DNA of 64,000 nt from Agarivorans sp. Alg241-V36 (GCF_900537085.1 NZ_UNRE01000004.1:372001-436000), one strand, 5' to 3'. Counted from the first letter of the stretch, positions 26,807 to 35,668 are shown. Notes: generated by a model not told the origin, from the sequence alone. Program-made: numbers and translations.

Positions 26807-26835
26807 TTGCGGTACGTTAGCCTTTCTGCTATAGA
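26807..26835 (+). promoter_or_regulatory. Probable dksA promoter
   Basis: TTGCGG (26807-26812) and an extended -10, TGC followed by TATAGA (26830-26835), are 17 bases apart. The site is about 65 bases before the dksA start. The rest of the 329-base gap from 26572 holds no gene I can support. Confidence 0.5.
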
Positions 26836-26900
26836 TACCCGCCTAATTTACATCCTCGACTGTTTAACGAAAAAAGTCGTACGGAATTTGGGAGAGAAGT

Positions 26901-27344
26901 ATGCCAGACGGCAAAAAGAAAACACTAGGTGTGCTCTCTATCGCAGGGGTTGAACCATATCAAGCTCAGCCTGGCGAAGAGTACATGAACGATGCTCAGT
27001 TAGACCACTTCCGCACCATTCTTGAAGCGTGGCGTAACCAACTTCGCGAAGAAGTTGATCGCACAGTAACGCACATGAAAGACGAAGCGGCTAACTTCCC
27101 TGATCCAGTTGACCGCGCAGCGCAAGAGGAAGAATTCAGCCTTGAACTTCGTACTCGCGACCGCGAACGCAAGCTGATCAAAAAAATCGAGAAGACCTTG
27201 CTTAAAATTGAAGATGACTTCGGTTTTTGCGATGCCTGTGGTGTGGAAATCGGCATTCGCCGCTTAGAAGCCAGACCAACAGCGGATCTGTGTATCGACT
27301 GCAAAACCTTAGCTGAGATTAAAGAGAAGCAACTCGTCGGCTAG
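26901..27344 (+). CDS. dksA: RNA polymerase-binding transcription factor DksA
   Basis: DksA binds the RNA polymerase secondary channel and works with ppGpp in the stringent response. The 147-residue protein has the N-terminal segment, the coiled coil with the [11 protein letters not shown] tip (Asp residues that reach the active site), and a four-Cys zinc finger [17 protein letters not shown]...CIDC. GGGAGAGAAGT precedes the ATG. It is followed by a long hairpin and then gluQRS, as in other gammaproteobacteria. Confidence 0.98.
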   Translation: MPDGKKKTLGVLSIAGVEPYQAQPGEEYMNDAQLDHFRTILEAWRNQLREEVDRTVTHMKDEAANFPDPVDRAAQEEEFSLELRTRDRERKLIKKIEKTLLKIEDDFGFCDACGVEIGIRRLEARPTADLCIDCKTLAEIKEKQLVG

Positions 27345-27352
27345 TTTTTGTT

Positions 27353-27394
27353 AAAGCCAAGGCAGATGAGCTAACCCTCTATCTGCCTAGCTTT
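27353..27394 (+). terminator. Long hairpin between dksA and gluQRS
   Basis: AGGCAGAT (27360-27367) pairs with ATCTGCCT (27381-27388), and AAAGC (27353-27357) pairs with GCTTT (27390-27394) further out. An AT-rich tail follows but there is no clean T-run. It may attenuate read-through from dksA into gluQRS. Confidence 0.55.
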
Positions 27395-27413
27395 ATATTG
27401 TAAGAATTTTACT

Positions 27414-28289
27414 ATGAGCGCTAAGCCCTACGTAGGCCGTTTTGCCCCCTCCCCTTCAGGCCCATTGCACTTAGGCTCGTTAGTTGCCGCTGTAGGCAGC
27501 TACCTGCAAGCTCGTCATCACCACGGCCAATGGCTAGTTCGTATTGAAGACATCGATCCCCCAAGAGAACAAGCAGGTGCGAGTAAACTTATACTGCAAC
27601 AGCTGGAACAATTTGGCCTGCATTGGGATGGTGAGGTTTTATATCAAAGCCAACGCCTTGAGGCTTACCAAGCACAAATCGATAGCTGGTTACAGCAACA
27701 CAGTGCCTATTTTTGCCAATGCACCCGTAAGCAAGTTAAAGCCTCTGGCGGCTACTACTTAGCAACCTGTCGCAATCTGCAGCTCAGTGGCTTGGACCAC
27801 GCAGTGCGATTACAAAGCAAGAGAGCAATTGAGCAATTTGAAGATCTAGCTTACGGCACGGTGCACATTCCAGCCGCTTTAGCCGAAGAAGACTTCATCA
27901 TAAAACGCCGCGATGGCTTATATGCCTACAATCTAGCGGTGAGTTTAGACGACGCCGAACAGGGTATTACCGAAGTAGTGAGAGGTGCTGATTTAATTCT
28001 AACCACTGGCCGGCAACTGGCGATATTCGAGCTCTTAGCCAAACCCGCTCCAAAATATTTGCACCTACCCTTAGTGCTTGACGAAAGTGGCAATAAACTC
28101 AGTAAGCAAAACCATGCACCTTCGATTTCGGGCAAGCAAAATCAGCAATTGCTGCTGCAAGCCTTAAGATATTTGGGGCAAACGAGCGAAGCCGACTGGC
28201 TTGAACTAAGCTGTGAGCAAATACTAAACAAGGCTCTAGCCAATTGGCGGCTTTCTTCGGTACCAAAAATCTCACTAGACAGCCAGTGA
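27414..28289 (+). CDS. gluQ: Glutamyl-Q tRNA(Asp) synthetase
   Basis: GluQRS attaches glutamate to queuosine in the anticodon of tRNA-Asp. At 291 residues it has only the catalytic domain of GluRS and no anticodon domain. GRFAPSPSGPLHLGSLVAAVGSY is the class I HIGH region, and KLSKQNHAP is the KMSKS equivalent. FCQCTRKQV with a downstream YYLATCR supplies the zinc-binding cysteines. The ATG has no good Shine-Dalgarno sequence. The dksA-gluQ pairing is conserved. Confidence 0.96.
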   Translation: MSAKPYVGRFAPSPSGPLHLGSLVAAVGSYLQARHHHGQWLVRIEDIDPPREQAGASKLILQQLEQFGLHWDGEVLYQSQRLEAYQAQIDSWLQQHSAYFCQCTRKQVKASGGYYLATCRNLQLSGLDHAVRLQSKRAIEQFEDLAYGTVHIPAALAEEDFIIKRRDGLYAYNLAVSLDDAEQGITEVVRGADLILTTGRQLAIFELLAKPAPKYLHLPLVLDESGNKLSKQNHAPSISGKQNQQLLLQALRYLGQTSEADWLELSCEQILNKALANWRLSSVPKISLDSQ

Positions 28290-28294
28290 ATTAG

Positions 28295-28322
28295 TTGTAT
28301 TTCTTTGTAAAAAAGCTATATT
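28295..28322 (+). promoter_or_regulatory. Probable pcnB promoter
   Basis: TTGTAT (28295-28300) and TATATT (28317-28322) with a 16-base spacer lie just after gluQRS. The implied transcript starts near 28330, about 40 bases before the AUU start of pcnB. Confidence 0.5.
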
Positions 28323-28359
28323 AGCGCCTTATTTTTCACCATGTAGATAATGCGCGCTC

Positions 28360-28374
28360 AAGGGGGCACCCATT
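28360..28374 (+). promoter_or_regulatory. Shine-Dalgarno plus AUU start of pcnB
   Basis: AAGGGGG (28360-28366) is followed after five bases by ATT (28372-28374). This is the only strong ribosome binding site in front of the gene. It sits exactly where the E. coli pcnB product would begin. Confidence 0.7.
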
Positions 28375-29748
28375 TTACGCAAACTCGCCAAAGTATATAA
28401 GCGGATCATTAAGCCAAATAGCGCTGAGCCAGTAGGCTTGGAGCAACAGGTGATCCCACGTGCTGAGCACAATATTTCTCGCCAAGACATTAGCGAAAAT
28501 GCCCTTAAGGTCTTATATCGTTTGCATAAGTCGGGCTACAACGCTTACTTAGTGGGCGGAGGTGTGCGTGACTTACTACTTGGCAAGCAACCTAAAGACT
28601 TTGACATTGCAACCAATGCTACCCCTGAGCAGATAAAAGGTTTATTCCGCAACTGTCGTTTAGTAGGCCGTCGTTTTCGCTTAGCCCATATTTTATTTGG
28701 CCGCGAGATTATTGAGGTTGCCACCTTCCGTGGTCATCATGACAGCGAAAACGCCAACACTGAATCTAAACGCAGTGAAGAAGGCATGTTACTGCGCGAC
28801 AATGTTTACGGCAGCATAGATGAAGATGCCGAGCGTCGCGACTTCACAGTAAATGCTCTTTATTACAACATTGCTGATTTTTCAGTGGTTGATTTTGCCG
28901 GTGGCATTAACGATATCGCCGAGCGCCGCTTACAACTCATTGGTGACCCAGAAACACGTTATCGTGAAGACCCAGTTCGAATGCTTCGCGCTGTGCGCTT
29001 TGCGGTTAAATTGGACTTTAGCATTGCGCCGGAAAGCCGTGATCCTATTGCTCACTATGGCCACTTGCTTAAAGACATTCCTGCCGCGCGCTTATTCGAA
29101 GAATGCTTAAAACTGTTCTTGGGCGGTGACGGTAAATCTACTTTTAAGATGCTGGCCGATACTCAGCTACTTTACCCGCTATTTCCGCTGTTAAAGCCTT
29201 TATTGCAGCAATGGGATGAAGACTCTCCAGAACTACGCTTTATGCTAATGGCACTGGCTAGCACAGACAAACGGGTACGTGGCGACCAAAAAGTAACGCC
29301 TGCTTTTGTATTTGCTGCGCTATTGTGGCCACTGTTAGAAATAAAGAAAGACGAATTGCTAATAGAGCTTTCTCTGGGCGAGCATGACGCATCAGCGATG
29401 GCAATGAACTGGTTACTCGACCAGCAGTGTAAAAGCGTTGCCATCCCTAAACGTTTCACTACCGGCGTTCGTGAAATTTGGCAGCTTCAGTCTCGCCTTG
29501 ACCGTCGCTTTGGCAAACGAGCTTTCCAAACCTTTGGTCACCCACGTTTTAGAGCCGCTTTCGACTTTTTAGAGTTACGTGCTAAAGCCACCCAAGATAA
29601 ACACCTTGGTGAGCTTGCTCAGTGGTGGCAACAGTGGCAACGTAGCAACGAGCAAGGCCGCAATACTATGGTGCGCGAGTTAAATAAAAACTCGGGCCGC
29701 AGCAAAAGCCGTCGTCGCACTCGTAAGCCGAAAAAGACTGACAGTTAA
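28372..29748 (+). CDS. pcnB: Poly(A) polymerase I, with AUU start
   Basis: PcnB adds poly(A) tails to RNAs and so marks them for decay. The AUU start at 28372 gives 458 residues, beginning LRKLAKVYKRIIK, which aligns with the E. coli start. The first standard start codon, TTG 28438, would drop 22 residues and has no ribosome binding site. The nucleotidyltransferase head is clear: LVGGGVRDLLLGKQPKDFD with the two catalytic Asp. FRNCRLVGRRFRLAHI and RRDFTVNALYYN follow, then DPVRMLRAVRFA. The C-terminus is a basic tail (SGRSKSRRRTRKPKK). folK follows after two bases. Confidence 0.93.
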   Translation: MLRKLAKVYKRIIKPNSAEPVGLEQQVIPRAEHNISRQDISENALKVLYRLHKSGYNAYLVGGGVRDLLLGKQPKDFDIATNATPEQIKGLFRNCRLVGRRFRLAHILFGREIIEVATFRGHHDSENANTESKRSEEGMLLRDNVYGSIDEDAERRDFTVNALYYNIADFSVVDFAGGINDIAERRLQLIGDPETRYREDPVRMLRAVRFAVKLDFSIAPESRDPIAHYGHLLKDIPAARLFEECLKLFLGGDGKSTFKMLADTQLLYPLFPLLKPLLQQWDEDSPELRFMLMALASTDKRVRGDQKVTPAFVFAALLWPLLEIKKDELLIELSLGEHDASAMAMNWLLDQQCKSVAIPKRFTTGVREIWQLQSRLDRRFGKRAFQTFGHPRFRAAFDFLELRAKATQDKHLGELAQWWQQWQRSNEQGRNTMVRELNKNSGRSKSRRRTRKPKKTDS

Positions 29749-29750
29749 TA

Positions 29751-30251
29751 ATGACCACTTGCTACCTGGCCTTAGGCAGTAATTTAGTCAATCCGCTCCA
29801 TCAAGCCATTGCAGCTAGGCGTGCCCTAGCTGCTTCGACTGAACTCACGCTTATCTCTAACTCTTCACTGTATCGCAGTCGCCCAATGGGGCCGCAGGAT
29901 CAACCCGATTACTTAAATGCGGTAATCCAGCTGGAGACAGACTTAGGCCCTCTCGCCTTGCTTGACCTTTGTCAGAAAATTGAACAAGAGCAAGGGCGTG
30001 AGCGCAAAGATGAACGTTGGGGGCCCAGAACCATAGACTTAGATATATTGCTCTATGGCAAACAAGTCATCGATAGCCCACGACTAACCGTGCCGCACTA
30101 TGGAATGAAACAGCGAGAGTTTGTATTATTACCGCTCGCTGAAATTGCCAATGATTTATGCTTACCAGACGGAAGTTTGGTGCAATACTTAGCAGAATCT
30201 ATCGACAGCAACGGCTTACAAGTTTTTAAACGCCCCCTAGAGTGGGCTTAA
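29751..30251 (+). CDS. folK: 2-amino-4-hydroxy-6-hydroxymethyldihydropteridine pyrophosphokinase
   Basis: FolK transfers pyrophosphate from ATP to 6-hydroxymethyl-7,8-dihydropterin in folate synthesis. The 166 residues contain YLALGSNLVNP at the start, then SSLYRSRPMGPQDQPDYLNAV, IEQEQGRERKDERWGPRTIDLDIL (the signature with the metal-binding Asp pair) and LTVPHYGMKQREFVLLPLAEI. It starts two bases after pcnB with no separate ribosome binding site, so its translation is probably coupled. Confidence 0.97.
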   Translation: MTTCYLALGSNLVNPLHQAIAARRALAASTELTLISNSSLYRSRPMGPQDQPDYLNAVIQLETDLGPLALLDLCQKIEQEQGRERKDERWGPRTIDLDILLYGKQVIDSPRLTVPHYGMKQREFVLLPLAEIANDLCLPDGSLVQYLAESIDSNGLQVFKRPLEWA

Positions 30252-30306
30252 AGCTAATATTCACTAACAAATTTGCCTCGCTGTTTGAGGCAAACGGTAA
30301 CGAACT

Positions 30307-31101
30307 ATGAGCAGATTTACAGTTTCTCACTTACAAAAGTTTAAACAAAACAACGAGAAATTCTCCTGTATCACCGCCTATGACGCCAGCTTTGCTGCGT
30401 TATTTGACGAATTAGGCATGCACCTGCTGCTAATTGGTGATTCCTTAGGCATGGTACTGCAAGGCCACAAAGATACCTTAGCGGTTAGCATTGATGATAT
30501 TGCCTACCATACTCGCTGTGTTGCTCGTGGCACCGAAAAAACCATGATCGTAGCCGACATGCCCTTTATGTCTTACGCCACTCCTGAGCAAACTTACCAA
30601 AATGCCGCCAAGCTAATGCAAGCCGGCGCACAAATGGTAAAAGTTGAAGGCGGTGAATGGTTGAGCCCTACCATTAAGGGTTTGGTTGAACGCGGCGTTC
30701 CAGTATGTGGTCACCTTGGTTTAACGCCTCAATCAGTGCATTTGTTTGGCGGTTATAAAGTACAGGGGCGCAGCGAACAACAAGCGCAAGAGATGTTGCA
30801 GCACGCTAAACAGCTAGAAGCAGCCGGCGTTCAGTTGTTGGTATTAGAATGCATTCCTACTGACCTGGCTAAACTAATTACAGAAGCCTTAACTATTCCA
30901 GTAATTGGCATTGGCGCAGGCAATGTTACCGACGGGCAAATCCTCGTGATGCATGATGCCTTTGGCATTAGCAAGGGCCATATTCCTAAGTTTTCTAAAA
31001 ACTTTTTGGCTGAGACTGGCGATATTCGTGGTGCCATTAGCCTTTATTTGGAGCAAGTGTCTTCGGGTGAATTTCCTGGTGACGCACAGAGCTTTAGTTA
31101 A
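30307..31101 (+). CDS. panB: 3-methyl-2-oxobutanoate hydroxymethyltransferase
   Basis: PanB makes ketopantoate from ketoisovalerate and methylenetetrahydrofolate, the first pantothenate step. The 264 residues have the family's [28 protein letters not shown] (metal-binding Asp), [28 protein letters not shown] and [20 protein letters not shown]. It overlaps panC by one base. Pairing with folK upstream makes sense because the enzyme uses a folate cofactor. Confidence 0.98.
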   Translation: MSRFTVSHLQKFKQNNEKFSCITAYDASFAALFDELGMHLLLIGDSLGMVLQGHKDTLAVSIDDIAYHTRCVARGTEKTMIVADMPFMSYATPEQTYQNAAKLMQAGAQMVKVEGGEWLSPTIKGLVERGVPVCGHLGLTPQSVHLFGGYKVQGRSEQQAQEMLQHAKQLEAAGVQLLVLECIPTDLAKLITEALTIPVIGIGAGNVTDGQILVMHDAFGISKGHIPKFSKNFLAETGDIRGAISLYLEQVSSGEFPGDAQSFS

Positions 31102-31949
31102 TGATTAAGCTTGTTGAGCAGCCGAGTGAATTACGCTCGGCATTAGATGACGTGCGTCTACAAGGTCGAAAGATTGGTTTTGTTCCCACCATGGGGAATC
31201 TGCATGCCGGTCATATTGCCCTAGTGAAAGAAGCACAAAGTCACTGTGATGTTGTGGTGGTTTCAATATTTGTTAACCCCTTGCAGTTTAACAACAGCGA
31301 TGACTTAGCCAATTACCCGCGCACTCTAGAACAAGATGTCGCCGCACTAAACCAAGCTGGCGCTGATTTTGTGTTTACTCCTAGCGCTGAAGCACTCTAC
31401 CCAAATGGTTTAGAAACGGAGACTAAAGTAACAGTGCCTGTCCTTTCAGACATACTGGAAGGCGAATTACGCCCCGGTCATTTTGATGGCGTTTCAACAG
31501 TAGTTTGTAAGCTGTTTAACCTGGTGCAGCCACATTTGGCGGTATTTGGCGAAAAGGACTATCAGCAGCTGGCTTTAATCCGCAAGATGACCACCGATCT
31601 GTTACTCCCCATTGAAATTATTGGCCTACCCACGGTAAGAGAAGCCAGCGGCTTAGCCATGAGCTCACGTAACAATCGCTTAAGTGCCGAGCAGTTACAA
31701 ACAGCCCCATTATTGGCTAAAGAAATGCGACAAATAGCGGCAAAGTTAAGCCGCAATAATCAGGCTGAATTAAGCCAATCAGCCAAACAAGCGCTAGAAA
31801 AAATGGGTTTTAAATGCGACGGTATTGATATCGTAGATGCCGAAAACCTAAGCCCCCTAACCCCTCAATCTCGCTCTGCTGTTATTCTTATGGCCGCCTT
31901 CCTCGGAGAAGTAAGGCTTATAGATAACTGCGTGATTGAACTACACTAA
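31101..31949 (+). CDS. panC: Pantoate-beta-alanine ligase
   Basis: PanC joins pantoate and beta-alanine using ATP. At 282 residues it has the expected length. FVPTMGNLHAGHIALV contains the HIGH-like motif. VVVSIFVNPLQFN, RPGHFDGVSTVV, FGEKDYQQLALIRKM and the KMSKS-like MSSRNNRLS are in order. It is translationally coupled to panB by TAATG, with panD 27 bases downstream. Confidence 0.98.
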   Translation: MIKLVEQPSELRSALDDVRLQGRKIGFVPTMGNLHAGHIALVKEAQSHCDVVVVSIFVNPLQFNNSDDLANYPRTLEQDVAALNQAGADFVFTPSAEALYPNGLETETKVTVPVLSDILEGELRPGHFDGVSTVVCKLFNLVQPHLAVFGEKDYQQLALIRKMTTDLLLPIEIIGLPTVREASGLAMSSRNNRLSAEQLQTAPLLAKEMRQIAAKLSRNNQAELSQSAKQALEKMGFKCDGIDIVDAENLSPLTPQSRSAVILMAAFLGEVRLIDNCVIELH

Positions 31950-31976
31950 TTTCGTCGATTAAAAGAGAGAACGTCA

Positions 31977-32357
31977 ATGCAAACCACTATGCTAAAAGGC
32001 AAACTTCACCAAGCACGCGTAACCCATGCAGAGCTCAACTATGAAGGCTCTTGTGCTATCGACCAAGATGTTCTAGACCAAGCCGGTATTCTTGAGTACG
32101 AGAAAATCGACATCTATAACATTGAAAATGGTGAGCGTTTTTCTACCTATGCAATCTCTGGTGAGCGCGGCTCAAAAATCATCTCGGTGAATGGAGCTGC
32201 GGCACGTCGCGCAGCAGTGGGCGACCGAGTTATTATTTGCGCTTACGTGGGTATGAGCAACGAAGAAGCCAAGTCACACAAGCCTTCTTTGGTTTACCTA
32301 AACGAGAACAACGATATAGTTAGAACCAGTAAAGATATTCCGGTTCAACTGGCCTAG
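31977..32357 (+). CDS. panD: Aspartate 1-decarboxylase proenzyme
   Basis: PanD makes beta-alanine from aspartate with a pyruvoyl cofactor. The cleavage site is Gly24-Ser25 within YEGSCAID. Self-processing would produce the pyruvoyl group on the larger chain. [26 protein letters not shown] is conserved. With panB and panC it completes a full pantothenate operon. The maturation factor PanZ/PanM is not in the window. Confidence 0.98.
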   Translation: MQTTMLKGKLHQARVTHAELNYEGSCAIDQDVLDQAGILEYEKIDIYNIENGERFSTYAISGERGSKIISVNGAAARRAAVGDRVIICAYVGMSNEEAKSHKPSLVYLNENNDIVRTSKDIPVQLA

Positions 32358-32377
32358 CACCAAAGTTGTGCAGGCTT

Positions 32378-32410
32378 AAAAATGGCGCACCATCTACGTG
32401 CGCCATTTTT
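32378..32410 (+). terminator. Terminator of panBCD
   Basis: AAAAATGGCGCAC (32378-32390) pairs perfectly with GTGCGCCATTTTT (32398-32410) around a seven-base loop. It is a textbook intrinsic terminator, and its A-tract makes it usable on both strands. Confidence 0.9.
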
Positions 32411-32597
32411 GTACCTTTTGTCATAAAACAGCAAATAAACCCTTACATTTAACCCTGCTGTAACATCATCAAAATATCTCTCCAACAATAAAATCAAAAC
32501 TAGCGATAAGTTCGCCTTATTAAGGACTTACGAAAGCTTTGGTTTGGTTTTTGCTGTAAAAAGCCAAGCATTAAAGTTTGTAGCATAGGGAGCGGTC

Positions 32598-33047
32598 GTG
32601 CTAAGTATTTATCTGGTATTGCTGGTGTTATTTTCCTTAGCATTAATACCAATTCCATCAATAGTCTCAAGCCATCGTCGCACTGATAACCAGCAACAGC
32701 TTGAACATACCCAATTGCTACAATCGCTCAATCATATGACAAGAAGACATTGGCGAATGCAGGCTCAAAAGCTCTCTGACCCACTGTTTTCACCTGCTGA
32801 GCTAGATAGCACTAAAGAACAGATTGAAGAAATCATGGTGTTGCTACAAGCCCAAAACAACTACCGCTACTGCGCCAAGGTTGAACAAATCATCTTGCAT
32901 TGGCAAGCGCTCGCTCACTGCCAAAATCTAAGCCAACTTCGTCACCATCATCAGCAAATACTGCAACTCATTCAGCAGGCCACTTGCGACTCTTTTAAAC
33001 AAAACACTCAAAAGGGAACAGTCTTTGCTTTGACTCCTTATAAGTAA
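32598..33047 (+). CDS. Membrane-anchored protein of an MCP operon, function unknown
   Basis: GTG 32598, five bases after AGGGAG, opens a 149-residue frame. It starts with one hydrophobic helix (residues 2-22) followed by SSHRRTD, so the rest should be cytoplasmic by the positive-inside rule. The remaining 120 residues are helical, rich in Gln, His and Leu, with Cys in YRYCAKVEQ, AHCQNL and ATCDSF. No family is recognised. The chemoreceptor gene starts 28 bases downstream and the NIT-like gene follows, which suggests a role in the same sensory unit. The 32411-32597 leader has imperfect hairpins (TTGGTTTTT with AAAAAGCCAA) but no known riboswitch. Confidence 0.7.
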   Translation: MLSIYLVLLVLFSLALIPIPSIVSSHRRTDNQQQLEHTQLLQSLNHMTRRHWRMQAQKLSDPLFSPAELDSTKEQIEEIMVLLQAQNNYRYCAKVEQIILHWQALAHCQNLSQLRHHHQQILQLIQQATCDSFKQNTQKGTVFALTPYK

Positions 33048-33075
33048 ATATGCGGATACGTATAAAGGAGTTTAA

Positions 33076-34167
33076 ATGCGTAGTGCAGCCACTATTTTTT
33101 ATAGCTTTCTGTTAGGTTTTTTAGTGCTTATAGGATTGAGTATTATTGACCTACAACAGCAGCAAAGCATCGCTAACCTCGCCTTGGTGTGTTTAAGCCT
33201 GTGTTTGAGTGGGCTTACCTTAAGTGTGCTTAAACTATTAATGCAACAAATAGAGCAGCCCGACAAAGTACACAGCAAAGGCCTAGCCAGTTACTTGTTT
33301 CAAGACACCCGCCACCAGCAATTAGAGCTACTAAGAGAACAACAGCGCCGAGTGCTAGAGCAACAAGATGCCTTAGACGAAATAAGCCACTGCTCAAAAG
33401 AATTGTCTTTGCAGGCTCAATCGGTAGCGTCTGGCGCTGTGCAACAAGCGGATGCTAGCCAAGCCTCTGCCAGCGCAGTGGTAGAAATGAGTGAAAGCAT
33501 TAAAGATGTTGCCGAGCAAGTAAAGCGAGTGGCAGAAGCCAGCTTTGAAGCCAAACGTTTCTCTGAATTAGGCCAAGAGGCGGCCTTAATCGCTCAGCAA
33601 GGTACCGAGAAAATGGTAGCTAAAGGTGAAGTTAGCCTAGAGAAAGTGACCCAGCTACACCAAAAATCGAATACCGTAAGCAGCATCTCAAAAACCATTG
33701 AAGAGATAGCTGAGCAAACTAACCTATTAGCACTGAACGCCTCCATCGAAGCTGCTCGCGCAGGTGAGCATGGTCGCGGCTTTGCCATTGTCGCCAACGA
33801 GGTAAGAAACCTTGCCAATCGCAGCCATCAATCAGCCAACGAAATCAGCGACAGTATGCGAGAAGTGCAAGGCAATATTAATGAGGTGCTCGAGCACATC
33901 ACTCAGCTAACCAGCCAAGCTCAAGAGATTCAAGACACCGTGGATAACTCACGCCAGCAACTTAAGCTTATTTACACCAAAAACCAAGAGCTTCAGGCAC
34001 AAACAGAAATGATAGCCAGCAATAGCGAACAGCAACACGCAGCCACTATCGAACTTTCTGCCCACATCAACCAAGTGGCTGACTCCGCCCGAGAGAATAC
34101 CTCCAGCGCCGAGCAAAGTGCAGACATAGCCAAACACCTTAGCGTGTTAAGCCAGCAGGGAGCTTAA
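33076..34167 (+). CDS. Methyl-accepting chemotaxis protein without periplasmic sensor or HAMP
   Basis: This 363-residue receptor feeds the CheA/CheW chemotaxis pathway. Two hydrophobic helices near residues 5-25 and 33-55 are separated by only about eight residues, so there is no periplasmic ligand domain. No HAMP linker is seen. The C-terminal signalling domain is intact, with the hairpin tip [19 protein letters not shown] then [20 protein letters not shown]. Gln/Glu-rich heptads could hold methylation sites. AAAGGAG gives strong translation. It is flanked by two membrane-anchored proteins that may supply sensing. Confidence 0.93.
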   Translation: MRSAATIFYSFLLGFLVLIGLSIIDLQQQQSIANLALVCLSLCLSGLTLSVLKLLMQQIEQPDKVHSKGLASYLFQDTRHQQLELLREQQRRVLEQQDALDEISHCSKELSLQAQSVASGAVQQADASQASASAVVEMSESIKDVAEQVKRVAEASFEAKRFSELGQEAALIAQQGTEKMVAKGEVSLEKVTQLHQKSNTVSSISKTIEEIAEQTNLLALNASIEAARAGEHGRGFAIVANEVRNLANRSHQSANEISDSMREVQGNINEVLEHITQLTSQAQEIQDTVDNSRQQLKLIYTKNQELQAQTEMIASNSEQQHAATIELSAHINQVADSARENTSSAEQSADIAKHLSVLSQQGA

Positions 34168-34168
34168 T

Positions 34169-35005
34169 ATGAATACTAGCGTTATTATTGCCACTAGCAT
34201 TATTAGCCTATTGCTAATATCAATCAGCATTTCTTGGTTATTGGCTAAGCGTCGCACCCAGCAGCAATACGCTGGCCTAGCAGCCTTAAAGCTACTAAAA
34301 AACTTAGTCGTATCGTTGCAAAAACATCGCGGTTTAAGCTGTGCCATTCTCAATGGCGACCAACAGCAAAATGCAGCACTGCTAGCTCAACAAAAACAAA
34401 TTGTTAGTGCCCACTTAAGCTTAAGTGAAGATAGCTTTGTATCAGGCCAAGCTCGTTGGGATAGTTTTAACCAGCATTGGCCAAGATTACAACAAAACTG
34501 GCAGAGCAATAATCTAGAGAACAATATTGCTCAACACAGTTTAATGATTAAAAACCTGCTGTTTTTGTCGCAAGATCTAGCCGGTTTCTACTGTTTATCC
34601 AGCTTGAGCAAACAACATAAAAACATCGACTTTTTGTGGTTTGAGTTGCTGGAAACGGCAGAATCAATTGGCCAAGTGAGAGCGCTAGGCAGTGGTTTAG
34701 CAGCCGCTAAGCAAAGTAGCAGCGTTGAGCGGATCCGTTTGGCTTTTTTACACAATAAAATTGCGCAAATTGATTCGCAATCACTTAACCACTTTGCTCA
34801 CAGCTTTATTCCAAACGATCCGGCTTACCAGCCTTTGTTAGAGCAACTCTTAGATACCATAGAGGTAGAGTTGATCAACAAGCCTCAGCCGACGATTTCG
34901 GTTAATGAGTACTTTCAACAGGCGAGTAAAGTGCTGGAAGGGCTATACCAACTATTTGATGCTGGAATAGCCCATTTAGAAGACCAGCAGCACGCTAAGC
35001 ATTAG
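34169..35005 (+). CDS. Membrane-anchored NIT-like (nitrate/nitrite-sensing) protein
   Basis: The 278-residue protein has one N-terminal helix (about 5-25) followed by AKRRTQ, placing the rest in the cytoplasm. The segment KLLKNLVVSLQKHRGLSCAIL resembles the opening of the NIT domain, where L-Q-x-E-R-G-x-S is typical. It has His for Glu. The remainder is a helical bundle of NIT length, with SIGQVRALGSGLAAAK recalling the second ligand helix. It has no kinase, HTH or MCP output of its own. Its ATG is one base after the MCP stop. It may present a nitrate-like or other anion signal to the MCP. The NIT call is tentative. Confidence 0.6.
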   Translation: MNTSVIIATSIISLLLISISISWLLAKRRTQQQYAGLAALKLLKNLVVSLQKHRGLSCAILNGDQQQNAALLAQQKQIVSAHLSLSEDSFVSGQARWDSFNQHWPRLQQNWQSNNLENNIAQHSLMIKNLLFLSQDLAGFYCLSSLSKQHKNIDFLWFELLETAESIGQVRALGSGLAAAKQSSSVERIRLAFLHNKIAQIDSQSLNHFAHSFIPNDPAYQPLLEQLLDTIEVELINKPQPTISVNEYFQQASKVLEGLYQLFDAGIAHLEDQQHAKH

Positions 35006-35668
35006 CTAGACTAAGTGGCTACGCAGCTGCCAAAGTTGCTGGCCACTATTTTGATATTTACGCTCAAAGGCAGTAATTGGCGAATCAGTTTTAAAACTGT
35101 TTAGCTGGCTAGTATGGCCAGCTAATTTTAACGCCACTTGAAACTCTTCCAAGTAGGTTTGCCAGTTACTGCGTAGTTCAAGTTGCCCACCTAGCTTTAG
35201 CAAATAAGGGAACACCGCACTACCGTGCCAACGACGCTGTAAATGGCGCGATTTAGGCCAAGGGTTGGGATAAAGAATATAGTGGTGGCTAAGTTGCCAG
35301 CCCGCTTCAAAAGCCAAGCGCCAAAGGTCGTTCAAATCAACTTGTAGTAACAAGTAGTTCTGCCCAGCTTGGTCAAAGTGCGCTTGATGCTTAGTTAATC
35401 GATGGGCTGACTTGTCCATCCCAATGACTAGCGCCTCTGGGTGTAACTCAGCCAAAGCAGCCGTGCTAACACCAGTACCACAGCAAGAATCAAACACCAA
35501 AGGTCTTGCGGCGGCTTCTACCTGCTTCTCTAACTGCATAAATGCTTCTAGAGTATGCTGGCGATAAGGCTTTTGGAATTCTTCCTCAAGGTGGCGTTGT
35601 ACCACCTTGTTTAAGTTTTCGTGAATGCCCTGTTGATTAGAGCTAACACTGCGTGAATTACCTTCCAT
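35006..35668 (-). CDS. TrmB-like SAM-dependent methyltransferase
   Basis: The 220-residue protein resembles tRNA (guanine-46-N7)-methyltransferase. LVFDSCCGTGVSTAALAE is the SAM-binding loop, VIGMDKSAHRLTKH is motif II, and YPNPWPKSRHLQRRW matches the PDPWPK-x-RH-x-KRR of TrmB. TDSPITAFERKYQNSG near the end matches the T-x(Y)E-x-K/R tail. I chose ATG 35668, overlapping the permease stop as TAATG. Compared with canonical TrmB the motifs are looser (SCCGTG, NPWPK), so it may be a paralogue. Its stop codon abuts the stop of the convergent NIT-like gene with no gap. Confidence 0.75.
   Translation of the reverse strand: MEGNSRSVSSNQQGIHENLNKVVQRHLEEEFQKPYRQHTLEAFMQLEKQVEAAARPLVFDSCCGTGVSTAALAELHPEALVIGMDKSAHRLTKHQAHFDQAGQNYLLLQVDLNDLWRLAFEAGWQLSHHYILYPNPWPKSRHLQRRWHGSAVFPYLLKLGGQLELRSNWQTYLEEFQVALKLAGHTSQLNSFKTDSPITAFERKYQNSGQQLWQLRSHLV

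Noticed and set aside
32411-32597. Riboswitch (for example cyclic-di-GMP) before the MCP operon
   Set aside because: Some bases resemble aptamer fragments, but the conserved core was not found.
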